Assembly (NCBI RefSeq): GCF_001577835.2
Contig: NC_029521.1
Location: forward strand, 22,789,118-22,853,117
DNA length: 64,000 nt
Origin: Coturnix japonica
Lineage: Eukaryota > Chordata > Aves > Galliformes > Phasianidae
Reading direction: 5' to 3'
Shown here: piece after piece, positions 46,051 to 58,000 of the stretch
Position numbering within the stretch: position 1 is the stretch's first letter
How the letters are laid out: every line of letters starts with the position of its first letter
Translations under genes and position numbers: made by a program
The notes under the pieces: model-generated
Databases searched by the model: none
Seen by the model: only the letters and a program-made list of their open reading frames with translations
Told to the model about the DNA's origin: nothing

Positions 46051-46070
46051 ATGGCCGGTAGGGGGCGATG
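46051..46070 (+). promoter_or_regulatory. CTCF-like binding motif
   Basis: TGGCCGGTAGGGGGCGATG contains CCGGTAGGGGGCGA, which fits 12 of 14 positions of the CTCF core CCASYAGRKGGCRS. It lies at the outer edge of the CpG island, about 60 bp before a CR1 copy. Confidence 0.55.
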
Positions 46071-46127
46071 CTGCTGCGCGCACAATAGACTTATTCTATT
46101 TTCCTATAGTTCTATTTTTTACTCCCA

Positions 46128-46438
46128 GGAGGGGAGTAAACTCTTGGAAAGGGCTGACAATAGCAGGACACGGGGAAATGGTTTTAAGTTAAAAGAGGGA
46201 AGATTTAGGTTGGATGTCAGGGGGAAGTTCTTCACTAGCAGAGTGGTTAGGCCCTGGAACAGGCTGCACAGGGAGGTTGTGGATGCCCCGTCCTTGGAGG
46301 TGTTCAAGGCCAGGTTGGACGGGGCCCTGGGCAACCTGATCTAGTAAAGGTGTATGTTTGGTGGCCCTGCCAGGCAGGGGGTTGGAACTACATGATCCTT
46401 GAGGTCCCTTCCAACCCGGGTCATTGTGTGATTCTGTA
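46128..46438 (+). mobile_element. CR1 LINE, 3' end, upstream of SMNDC1
   Basis: The plus strand carries the ORF2 C-terminus (KFFTSRVVRPWNRLHREVVD, then APSLEVFKARLDGALGNLI and TAG), the GGCAGGGGGTTGGAACTACA block, GAGGTCCCTTCCAACC and a terminal GATTCTGT. This is a typical 5'-truncated CR1 with its 3' end kept. The open tail frame suggests a relatively young copy. It points away from SMNDC1. Confidence 0.93.
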
Positions 46439-49400
46439 ACAAATTAACCTCTCATGCTTTCTATTTATTTTGTGTAACAGTTTATTATTGTAGGCAGAGC
46501 CATCCAGTTTGCCCATAGATGCAGTTCTGTGATATTTCATGGCATTGCTGTTGTTGCTCCATTAAATTACAAGGTTGGAGTTTCCATTCTCTCTCTATTC
46601 CAAATCATGGACTCGGAGTTTCACACAGTTTGGCTCTTTTTGGTTTGTTTGTTTGTTTTTGCCATTACAACTCCTGAATCTTGGCCTAATTCTTGCTGTT
46701 TGAAATACCTGTTCTTACAGGAGTTTGTTTGTGAAGTGAATTTAGGTTCTGAACATAATTAAACTCCCTGTAACCCCGGTACCCGACCTGAGGTATGGCG
46801 CTAAGCGGAGAAACAGAGAGTTCTGACATGTTCTGTACTGTGAGTGATTACAGTAATTATCCCCCATCAGTGAAAAGGCCCAGTGACTCAAAGTGAGGGG
46901 GAGAGGTGAATCAGAATTGAATGAGGATGAAGAGACAGGGCGGAGCATCGTGGAGATAAGAAGAAAAGGTCAGTATTAGGGAGAAGTGACAGAAAGCCTG
47001 CGCTCATTGGGGCATCACCTGCTCCAGAAGAGCCTGAGGTTCTGAGTTTTCTGTTCACCTACTGTTGGCAGCTTTGTGAATCCTGACAAAATGGTGTCTC
47101 CCATAGGAAATCCCAACCTGCCGGCACACAGCTGGTCTGTTCAATGGGTCTGCGTCAGGATACACAACTGGCAGATTGTCAGGTGGTTTTTCAGCTCGAC
47201 GTGTGCCTCCAGCATGGAGGAATATGCCACGTCAAGGCATGGCTTCTCTCTGCGAGGCACTCTGTGTCAGCGAGTGTGTTGGTGCTGATTGCCTGGGGCC
47301 TGGAGATGCTGGTTCTGCAGCTCAGGGTGCTGGGTAGGCTGCGGCCGAGATTGCTTCTGTTCACACGAGGCTTGGATGACAGCAAAGCTGAGAAGATGAT
47401 GGGAGGCTGGAAATAGAGAGCAAGGGCCAGAGCAGTGGGTAGAAGAGCCTGGGAGGATTAGAGGAGCCTGAAGCAGTGAGCCAGCAGCGTGGGAGGGTTG
47501 GGAAGCAGGAACTCGAGGTTAACATGGGAACAGCGTAGGGGTGCTTTGTGTTTGTGTGTGGGGAGAGACCTGGGAAGCACGGAACAAGGAGTGCTGCTGT
47601 GATGAATGGAGGGGTTGGGTGGGGGGAGGAGGCAAAAGCCTGGCATCTATCACAGCAGCTCCACTGAGTGCCAGCACCCCCTGCTCTGCACTGGCATCTG
47701 ACAGCAGTGCTCCCACAGCTCTGTCTGTGCTGCACATTGTGTTGTGAGAATTAGTATGAAGCGAGCACCTGAAATCCCAGCATGAACCTCGCCTACGTGT
47801 CTGTAGTTTGACCACTTCTGCTTGTGTGTTAGGCTACGGTCTTTAATTACATTATCAGATGCCTTCATCCTCTTCCTCTTAATCTCTGTTCCATTCAGCT
47901 CACAGGATTTAAAGCCATCGATGATGTGTAGTTAAAATAGATTGTAGTTTTTAAGTTCTGCTTCTCTTTTTGTTGCATTTTAAAGGAAAGTGGTATGAGA
48001 GAAAATGAGGTTTGCAAGAGGGCAACAGAGCACCACTATAGAGATGTGAGTTTAGTTTCCTGTGTGGGAATATCTGAGCTCTGTGAATGATGTGGACTTG
48101 TGTACAGAAAAAGGAAAGCTGAGATTGTAAACGTAGAGCAAATTCCACCATGGGACTTGACTCTGGAAACTGGTTGAAGTAACTCATTTTCAGCTGGAGG
48201 CACTTCTGCTGCCAGTGGGGCATCATTGGGTCACCTTCAGGAACTCTGTACATTCCTGGTTATGAAGGATCATAACGTCTTGACCTGCAGCTGTTACCGT
48301 TCCTGATCAGTGTTCCTTAAGCCATATTGGGAAGTTGTTTTGGCTCATCAAAAACGGAATGAAGTCATTTGAGATGGGGTGATTTACTTGTGAAGAGGGT
48401 GCTATTCTTTTGATGTCTCTTATAACGTTAATGAGATCAGAACTTTAATTAGTGCCTCAGACACCTTTGGCTATTTGTATTTTCTGTCCTCCAGTAGAAA
48501 AAGGGATGATAAAGTTATTTTATATTATGGAAATTAATATTTAAACAATGCTGAGATGCAATACTGATAAGGACCAATGGAAGGCAGTAAGAAAAGGAAG
48601 AATTTCCTCTTTCAAATAGAATTTGAGGAGTCCTTAGCAAAGACTTTATCTGAAAGAAGAGGTGGAAATGGTGAAATTATTCTGGCAGGTTCTGCTGATA
48701 TTGAACCAGGTTGTGAATGAAAGACTACTGAAATCTACTTTGTCATGCCATGTTTTAGTTCCAGCTGTGAGCCTTAAAGTTGCCCATAGTCAACATTTCT
48801 AGGGGTGAACAATGCTAGGGTTATTTTTGCTGTTTACATTGCACATGAGCCTCTAGAGAAACGTTGGCACTACTATAGTGGTATATGGACCCATGTGCTT
48901 TCTTCACCAACATAAACATGTATGGTCTGCGTAAAAACCCAAATATACACATCCCCGTTCCAAACTCTTCCATCATTCCTTTTACTGACAGACTTTGAGA
49001 CACGTTCTCCTAAGTGAGAGAATTCCTGAAGTATGCCTATAGCGGCGAGATGTGGCAACAGCCCATCTTGTTGCAAGAATGGACTTGTTAAATATTCCCT
49101 TCTACATCGTGTTAGTCACTTCTTGAGCCTCAAGGCTGCTTTCATGTGGTTTAACATCCTGTTCTTGGTAATGTTGTCTTACACCTGATGCAATGCTTAG
49201 GGAAGCTGAAATTCCTGCAGATGTTTCCTCTGAAAATGAAACTGAAATTTCTCTCACACTAATTGTTGTGCATGTCACTGCAGCTGTCTCCAAACAAAGT
49301 CAGTTTGGATTCTTGGCAAGCAAATAGCATTATTTAGAGGCTAGTAATGAAGGGAGAGTGTCTCACCTGAGCAGTTAAAACTCTCTTAATCAGTATTTCC

Positions 49401-50734
49401 CGTTATATGTCACTTGAAGGAGAAAAGCATGTGGTGCTACTAGTTGATATTTCTTCAAATTCTGACTTTCATATTAAAATGTAGCAGTATCTATCCTAAT
49501 ATGATGGGGAAACCAAGACGGCAGGTAATGAGGAGCATAAGAAGGTACAGCAGCTCTGCAAGCCTAACTAAATGATTCTTGTTCACACAAAGGTTTGTCC
49601 TCTTCTTGGTCAAGGCTACTGGCATGATTTGGTGAGAGGATAAAATACATTGTTTGATGTCAGTGGACCCTGAACTATTGCCAGCAGAGAGAGCTTAAAA
49701 TGAAAGGCAGCTGTTGTCAATGGGGACAACGTGACAGTAATTATGGTCAGCGACCATTACAGTGGCCATTATCCCTTGTAATAAATTTTCATGTTATATT
49801 CATGGGATTATTTTATTTTAAGGAAAGTAACTCTTGAATTGGCAGAGTTAGTCCTGAACGTTTACAGGACAGGTGCTGGCCAGAGCATGTTTAGACCAAC
49901 ACCTGTTCTTGTGTTTTTCAGGGTGATCTGATGTGTAGTTTTTAATTGCATAATGGGAAGACACGGTGTTTTACAGCCTAAGGAAGGGTGGATAAGGATG
50001 GACAACTAATCAGCTAAAGTGCAGCTGAGAGCTGAGCCTTCTGGGTTTTAAGGCTTGGTTGGTTTTTACGCCTGGACTTTTTAAGTATCAGTCTCAGAAT
50101 CTCCTTGGGATTTGCCAAGCAGGGAAATAAAGGTGAAAAGCTACATATGGCTCCCAGCTGCCTGTGAGCAGTACTGCTCTGTCACAGTGCAGCTTTATGT
50201 CTAACATTTTTTCCTCTTTCTGCCCTCCCTCCCACACCTGATGAAACTTTGAAGCTTTGAAATGTCGGGAGGCCACATACCTGAAGCAGCAGTGGACTTG
50301 TTTGAACATCATTTGCTGGTATTATAGATCCAGATATGACTAATAAGGAAATTTCTTCAGCTGGTGTCAGTGGATGACCAGTTTGTGCTAGCATGAGGAA
50401 CAAAGCCAGCATGAGGAGGTTGTGTTGCCCAGGGAGCAGCTCTGTCCCTGGAGTGAGTCACGTTGCTGATGTCTTAAGGCACAGGGAGAAAGCACAGGAT
50501 CAAAACTTAAATCTCTCTATTTTATTTTTTTTGCCTTCTGCCTCTTTCTGGAGGTATCTCCAAGCAGGCTGACGTCCCTGACACACATAATGTTAATATT
50601 TCTAGATTTTGAGCATTCACAATTTCCCTTTTGTTGTAATATAATGAAGAAACTAACTACCAGGTGAACCAGAATAGTGAGTATGGTAAATATTTATTTC
50701 AGTATCCTTAGTTGATGTTTCATAGTAAATTTCT

Positions 50735-50780
50735 TTTTAAATCACTTCTGGGTTTCAAGTTTTAAATCACTTCTGGGTTT
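50735..50780. repeat. 21-bp direct repeat, period 25
   Basis: TTTTAAATCACTTCTGGGTTT occurs at 50735-50755 and again at 50760-50780 without a mismatch, separated by four bases (CAAG). This is a recent small tandem duplication. Confidence 0.9.
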
Positions 50781-51610
50781 TACATTGCCAAAGTAGAGAA
50801 GTCAGAGACTTGTTTTTCTTCCCAGAGTCCGTGTTTCTTTTGGAGTTAGAGAGCAGGCTCAGCATCGTTATCATTACCAAATTACGGCACGTTCTGAAAT
50901 GATTTTGACAACAGTAGTGGGAGACAGAGCAGAGCTGCTCTGTGCTTGGAGAGAGCTTGTGTGCTCAGCACTGCCCCGGGTCACTGCTGAGATGAGACAG
51001 CAGCGTGTTCGCAGCTGACAAATGCTTTTAGTGGCGTCTTCAATTAAGTCAGGAGATCTTTCCTAATTCCATTTCCTGCTGTACTAAAAACTGCCCACCA
51101 GTAGATGATGATGCTTTTCAAACCACGAAACCATCTTAAAAATTTAATCTGGCTAATATGTAAAACCAGTAACAGAATCAGAGCTCAATAAAATATAGAC
51201 ATGGTTTCAGACTAATGTAAAGCATGATCAAATTAAGCTGTGATATAATTTTAAGGCTAACCTTGAGGGAGCGGTTGTCAGAAGCCATGGTTCGGAGTGG
51301 TTGAAATATTAGATCAGCCATACGAATCCTTCCTTTTTTATTTATTTAGTGAAAGCTCTCGGGAAATACTCCGTCTGGATTTCTTTGGAGCTTCTGAACA
51401 GATCTGATCGGGGAAACAGTATTGTTTTTGAAACTCTACGAGTCTCTGTGGACTATTACTACCATCAGCTGTATTAATAATACAGGTGTTTTCGGTATAG
51501 AGTGCTCAGTAGCTATTGATTCGCTTCTCCTTTGGAGGTAGTCAGGATTCCAGACAGTATATTTCCATTTGCGTGGTATTAAAACACTATGTGTGTCTAA
51601 TAAGACCAAT

Positions 51611-51626
51611 TATTGACATGTCAATA
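51611..51626. other. 16-bp perfect palindrome (TATTGACATGTCAATA)
   Basis: The sequence equals its own reverse complement over 16 bp. It places TGACA and TGTCA back to back, half-sites of the kind bound by TALE homeodomain proteins (MEIS, PKNOX, TGIF). Their known dimer sites usually have a two-base spacer, which is missing here, so binding is a guess. Confidence 0.5.
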
Positions 51627-54600
51627 TCCTTAAAGTAGAAACAGGAAGAGAGGAAGGAGAATATGAAATAATAGACGGAAGGAAATTAGGGGTGGTTTAA
51701 CCTGCAGACGGGGGTTAACAATTTGAGTTCTGCTGCAGGAAGAAATGTAACTTTGAATCAGTGTATGGTGCATAGGGCTGGGACAAACTGAACTAAGTTA
51801 AATGCGTGTTTGCATTACAAGAAGAACAGAGCAGCTCTGTGGAGTTGCTTGTTTTCATTAGGCTAATCACCCTCTGCTTAGATTTGGTTTTGAAGCTGCA
51901 AACAGTAGAGCAGCTAAGTGCCATTGCTTGGGCTTAGCTACCTTTGCCTCACTGCTTTTTTGCTTTTGTGTATAAAAAAATGTAATAAAGGTTATAGTTT
52001 TATTTTGGGGTCGTTCATGTAATGACATGCTTGTTAAATGCATTCTTAAGTAGTTTTTACTGCGTGATTTCCTCTGTTCCTTCTTTTCCATTACAATGGG
52101 CTTCCATGAGAGTTAACTTCAGCTGTGTTAGAAGTTCATCTGGTTGGAGACAAAGGGCTGAGATGTCCCTTGGGCAGACAGTGAACTGCCCGTGGAGAAA
52201 GCAGCCCACAGGTAGCATGAGGATGTGGGCCCCAGTGGAAGGGGCCTGTGTCTTAGTGCCATGTTTGGGGTGTATGTAAAGTTATTCATGGTGCAGAAGA
52301 GTTGGGTACCTTAAAGTTAATAGTTTTGTGCTGTTGCTTCTTCTGTTAGGACTGGTCTTCTGATTCGTGCAAGCCTCTAAAAACAAGAGGACACGCAGCT
52401 AACTTGTTTGTGTACCCATATTCAGATTTGGTTCAGGCTTGGGAGGGGAGTTAGTTAAGATAAGCTCACTGGTGCTCATTCGGTGTTTAGATATAGGCAG
52501 TTACTGGCACCTCTAGTAGGAGAGATGGGTTTTGCTAGGATTTACACAAAGATGGTAACTTAAAGCATGGGGGCCTGAGGTATTGATTGGGGTTTGATTT
52601 TGTCACTGTTTTTGTGTGTGTTTTTTTTGTCACCTGTATCTTACCATTGCTGCACATCTGCAGACTGGAAATATCACAAAATAGAGGGCGGCAGGCGCGT
52701 GACTTACGCCATACATTCAGACTCCTCAGTTGGAGCGTATAACGAAAGGAGGGTGCTTGGTTGCTCAGCTAAGTAATTTATTTTACCCATTGATGCTTAA
52801 AATAGTATCGAGGCAGCCTGACGCATGCTCTGCTCTCTTGTGGCCCACATAACATATGTTGATGTGTGAGCTGTGAGCCCTCTGTTCTTCCCTGCCGCGT
52901 CCTTCCTTCTTGCCTGCTGTCACAGCCTGACCCTCTCATTCCCCCAGTGCTGCTGGATGGAGTGTGTGTGTGGCACAGCATGGGCTGAGCCATGGGCAGG
53001 TGACGCAGAAGGTTCTGAAGCACACAACTTCAGAAAGCTACAACTCAAAGGAAAAAATGAGTGTCTATCAGGTAAATACGCCAATGGAAATGGAACTTTG
53101 GGACACTTCTATAGACATGACTAATCCTACGCATGCTGTTACTCAGCTAGCGAAGCATATTATCAGGAAAGGTCCCAGGGCTCCTAATTATAAGCTAATA
53201 AATGAAAACCTCATGTTTTCTGTAATAAACAGAATCACTGAATCTAATTTTGGCATCTGTTCCTTTCCCCTTCAAAAAATAAACCACTCAAATCTTTATA
53301 GCCAAGGGAGGGGAGCATCATTTATAGTAAACGTGTGCTCTGCCTGCAGTTCATGTGTTCCCTCCTAATTCTTGCTGTTTCTCCCTTCAAAATCTTTACA
53401 CTCTGAAAAGTGATTGACTCCAAATTAATTTGGAAAAGCACATTTTGGCTTACTTTGTCATCTGTGAGCTGTATGATGATGAAAGCAGTTGTAATTTATC
53501 AGGCTCGTATCATCAGTAAGTTGTGTGTGGTGGCTGAAGGGATGACAAAACAAGTTGTCTTTTTGGATGGACTTGGTAACAGAACTTCAAATAAGCACAT
53601 TAGTTAGAGTTTGGTTATTGCATGATTAAAAATAAAATGCAGAACCTCGGATGGATCCAAACTTGCCCTCTGATTTGTTTTAAAACATGAACCAAATCAA
53701 GCAGATCCTATCACAGATTTCTACAAGGATATTAGGTTTATTACACTTTTCCTTACATTTTTATTTCAGCTCTTCAATTGGTCTTGAAGGTTAATTTAAC
53801 AGCAAAACAAAAATGAATTAGTCCAAAAATTTCAGAGAAAAAAGAATAGCTTCAACTTTTCCCTTGGCTTTTTGGCTGCCAACCCCCAAAATTGCAGATG
53901 TGAGTTCCCTTCCTCCCTCCTTTTGGTCCAGGTTGTGGCATTCACTCCCAGTTAGTATTTAAGGCTACATCTTCTACTGTGGGGCTATTTAAGGTTCATA
54001 AACTGCCTGAGTCCCAAGATCTGTGTGTGCAAACACAGCATCTTTTAGTCCATGTGGAATTTACACAAGGATTATTACCTTTTCTTCACATTAATTCTTT
54101 CTCCTTTAAACACAGCTAATTTCTTCAGAAATTGAACATATTAGCTTGTATCTTGGAACATTGTAGCTTGTTTCATTCTCTGTCCTGTCAGTGTGACTTT
54201 GAGGAATCTGTTCAAGAGAACTTTTAATCTTAATAGGGGCCAAATTATCTCATTTTCCTGCTGATCTACTTCAGGAGCAGACAAGCATCAGCTTGGTCCA
54301 AGGGCTGGGTTTGGCCCTTGATGGCTGCTTTAAAAACAGTATGTTCTGTATTATCTTGGTTCTTTATCTACAGGTAGTGTGAATGAATAGAAATTACTTA
54401 TTTTTATATGGTGATAAGTTTGGCTGCTGTGAAAATGTAATTACTTGGAGGCACTGAATCAAGCTTTTGGGTGGAGTGCAAACAGCTGATTTTGATTAGT
54501 TGACCCTAGAGAATTAAATGCCTCAGGTTGTGTGTTGATTATGAAGAAGTGGCTTATCCTTGGATTGTTCCAGCTGATACAGGTACAGTTTTACAGAGGA

Positions 54601-55040
54601 AGTTTTTGCTAGACATGAAACCAGTATGCAGGTCCTAGCCTGCTTCATAGTGGACAGGAATCCATGCTTGAAAATGGCATTGCTTTCAACAAACGATATT
54701 TATGAGCAGTAGCTCAAAGGCCAAAGCAAGGGCAAGTTGTGTTATAGTGAGGCTATTCCTATGTAACTAACGGGTATAATAGATCTGTCTGCATTTTATT
54801 TCACTGTCCAGTCTGCAATCAGCCTGGCTCTGCCTAGCAGCGCTATTCATGTTCTTAGCTGAGATGGTGCAGACTTGTTCTTGGTGTAGGTTTGTGTTCC
54901 ATCATTTAGGTGCCCACGTGCTTGGCAGAGAAATGCCCTGGCAAATTAGAAATATGTCAGAAAATATATTTTGAAGAAGCTGAAACATCATGTTGCATAA
55001 AGTTGACATGTATTTAGTCAGTTTAGTGTGTTCAAAAGCC

Positions 55041-55056
55041 AAAAAAAAAAAAAAAA
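55041..55056. repeat. A16 homopolymer
   Basis: Sixteen A followed by GAAAAG. No retroposon body is recognisable next to it. Confidence 0.85.
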
Positions 55057-58000
55057 GAAAAGTAATTTCAGGTTCTTTCTTCCTTCAGAGGTATCCCTGC
55101 CAAGAGAGGGTTCCAGCTGGATCAGTTTTGGAAGACAGTACTTCAAAGTCTCAGTGTCCTGCCATGAGTCTGCCTGCCATGCCGACATCTTGCTTGTTTA
55201 TTCTTCTGCCTCCACCACTCAACAGCAGTTGCTGCATTCACAGCATTCCTCTTTTCAGCCATGGTTTGTTATAGGATAGGTAAGCTGAAACACATGGCTC
55301 AAAGTAGAATTGCTTTGGATAGCGAGCAGATGAGGGGATATGTGGAAATTAACACTTTTTCTAGCTCAAGTGCAAATGTCTTTTCTGTTTAGAACATCAT
55401 GTCATTCTTGCAGTTTGCTGTTTGAATAGTGTGTCATGAGAGTGGCATCTGCCAAATACCAAGCAGGCATTTCAGTTCTTTGTGGCATCATTCTCTGTGA
55501 AATAAATGGAAGGGGTTTGAAGGAAAGGCAGTCCTCATGCAGCAGCCTGTCACTTTGCAAAGCAGCTGTGAAATTAATGGCAGTACAAATGAAAAGCAGC
55601 TGATAATTAAGCTGCTGGGTGTTTTTGCATTATTATTGTTAATTTTAAATATAAATTAGGTAATCAAGAGAATGCTATTGAGAGGCATATATTTGGGATT
55701 TCTTTTTGTTGTTGATTTTAATATCCTAAGAAGGGTTCCAGCTGTGTGACAAGGCAAATTACAGCTCCTGGTAGGAATTTGGTATCTGAATGGATTCAAG
55801 GGTCCTACTGAGCTGAAAGGAAGTGGATTGTGATGGTCAAGCTGGCATAGTGAAGCATGATATTTATTTATAGTTAATAGGTTGTGAAACTTAGTTAAAA
55901 CTTCTTTTGTTGTTGGTCTGATTTGTTGTGTTATTCTGGAACTCCTATCAGGGCATGTGGGTGCATGAAAGAGAATGGAGAAGGCTCATAGGTATTCCTC
56001 AGTTTCTGCTATGGTGGGCGTGCTAGATTGAACATTTATCAGTGATTTTGGCTTACGGACTGTAACACATCATGACTGAAGGCATGTGGAGTCTGTTCTT
56101 TCTATGTGTGAGTAATTATTTAATTATGATGCCTCTTGTGTGCAATCCAAAGGAGAGGAGACCTCTTGGTGTGTTAATCAGACCATAAGACATACCTTTA
56201 TCTGAACTGAAAACCCTAAATCAAAGAGGGGATCAGAACACAACGTAACTGACAACAAAACAGCAGTTCTTTACATTTGGAGAGGTTTTACATCAGTACG
56301 TGAATTTTCTGAAATTCAGTGTTGAATTTGATTTGATTCATGTTTGATTTGCACGCTTGTATTGAACCATGTGACTTGCACATCTTTATGTCAGAAATCA
56401 AAGGAAGCACTCATAAAAACATGGGCTTCTTCAGCTCTAAATTCACTTCTCTTCAGTCAGGGACTTCAGGTCATGATTTATTACATCTCTATTGTTTGTG
56501 TAATTTTTATTTCCTTTTATATTGGTCATGAGAGAGGCTCTGGGACTCAGTTCTATGGTGATGCTCTCTTGTGCTTGGTGGTAGACTGTTGCATGGTGCT
56601 AGTTTCTCTGTCTCCTCCATCTAGCTAAGCAGTCTCAGCTATCTTTCTCTGTGGCTGTTCACTGGGCAACACTCTAGATAACACTTTGCTTCCTATAAGC
56701 TCTCTCCAAATCCTGTAGCCTTTTCTACAGTGTTCACAATTAACTGTTAACAATGAGTTGCATGGCAAAATAGTTCTGCTTTACAGCTGATTGTTGTGCC
56801 AGGTCAGCAGATCCATGAGTGGCTGCCTACATGTCTTTCCTGTGCCAAAACAACAGGCATTCTCTTTCTAGTCTGTGAAATACAGAAGTGGCTGAGTGCA
56901 CCTACTGCTGTGTTTTTTGATTAGGGGAGGGAGATAGCAGTTTGCAAAGCAGAACTGAAATTGCCTGAGAGAGAACATGAGCCTCTAATGGTAAGAATCT
57001 GCTGCCTTTTGCACTGTGCTTAGGAGGAGCAAGAGTTCATTATCGTTGGTGCTTCTTTTGCTGTTTTGGTGTGCAGCAGTAACATCTGAAGTGCCAGATC
57101 AGGGACGCTGCTTCTACAGCTCTGCCTGAGATAAGGGTATGTAAAAATGGAGATGAATTATTTGAGAAATGCGTTGCTTCAGCTGTGAATATGGCCTATG
57201 CTTCCCAGTGACGGATCTGATTTGGCATATGAATGTAGCACTGAGTGACAGCTCTGTACTGAACACTGTCCAGATGGTGAGTTCTTATAGAGCTTTACTT
57301 TCATTCCTCACAGACCTGCTTATTAGGTTGTTTTGTGTCCTCAAACGATTAGTCATGAGAGCATGTGCCTACTGACAGCAAGATGAGGGACAGAAGAAGT
57401 AGCTCTATAAGTGGAGGAAAAAGACACTGAATGTTACTGTCGTTCTCGTATATCTGCCAGAGGTCACTGTCAAAAGCAGGATCCCTGTGTAGCTGATCTT
57501 GGTCTGCTGTGACTGAAGGAAAGGACTGAAGCACGAAGACGTACATCACATCATGAGCTGGAGAAAGGGAGAGAGGAGTGATGTGGCAGGGTGCTGAGGA
57601 AGGGCAATGTGTCAGTTATGGTGAGAACTGGGGAAAAAAGGAGAGCTGTGAGAGACACTGATCAAATAACATAAAGTTTAGGAGAACACAAAGACAGCGA
57701 GGCCATGGAAGTGACAGATCTGCCTAACAACCTAAGATGTACAGAAGTACAATCCTTTTGTTGCCCAGTGTTCATTGAGTTATTGCACACCCAATCTTCT
57801 TTCCACTGCGGTACAGCAAATTATACATATGTTCCAGGTTTATGCTTGATGCAGGACACCATGCAGAATATCACACGAGCATGCAAGGCTAACAGGCAGC
57901 TTTAGTCCAAAGCACTGCTCTTTATGTGGCACAAAGTAATAGCTGCTGTTGTAAAACATAGTAGAGCCTGTGACCTGCTGATCTGTTTCTCCAGTGCTAA

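Larger units (their letters stand above)
45690..46085. promoter_or_regulatory. SMNDC1: CpG-island promoter of SMNDC1
   Basis: This is the only strongly GC- and CpG-rich stretch in the window and it lies at the 5' end of SMNDC1. No TATA box is evident. It contains GC-box-like GGAGGAGCC, an ETS-like GGGAAGTG (near 45971-45978), a TCGCGAGA element (46010-46017) and a CTCF-like motif (46051-46070). Housekeeping splicing factors usually have such promoters. Divergent transcription on the plus strand is possible, but there is no coding gene there. Confidence 0.85.
46439..55040. other. Intergenic region upstream of SMNDC1, first part
   Basis: No exon, RNA gene or clear interspersed repeat found. 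47080-47760 is GC-richer with G-runs near 47611-47626, but its open frames resemble nothing known. A 21-bp direct repeat lies at 50735-50780. An AT-rich, repeat-free stretch at about 51230-51630 ends in a 16-bp perfect palindrome (51611-51626) and could be a conserved regulatory element. Frames at 52964-53368 (plus) and 47361-47735 (minus) have no support. Confidence 0.7.

Noticed and set aside
45634-46083. Long GC-rich frames across the SMNDC1 promoter (both strands)
   Set aside because: CpG islands lack stop codons because of composition. The peptides are Arg/Pro/Gly-rich and match no protein. The SMNDC1 5'UTR explains the region.
47600-47640. G-rich run as a G-quadruplex or repeat
   Set aside because: G-runs are present but the spacing gives only three well-separated runs plus one long run; no clear motif.
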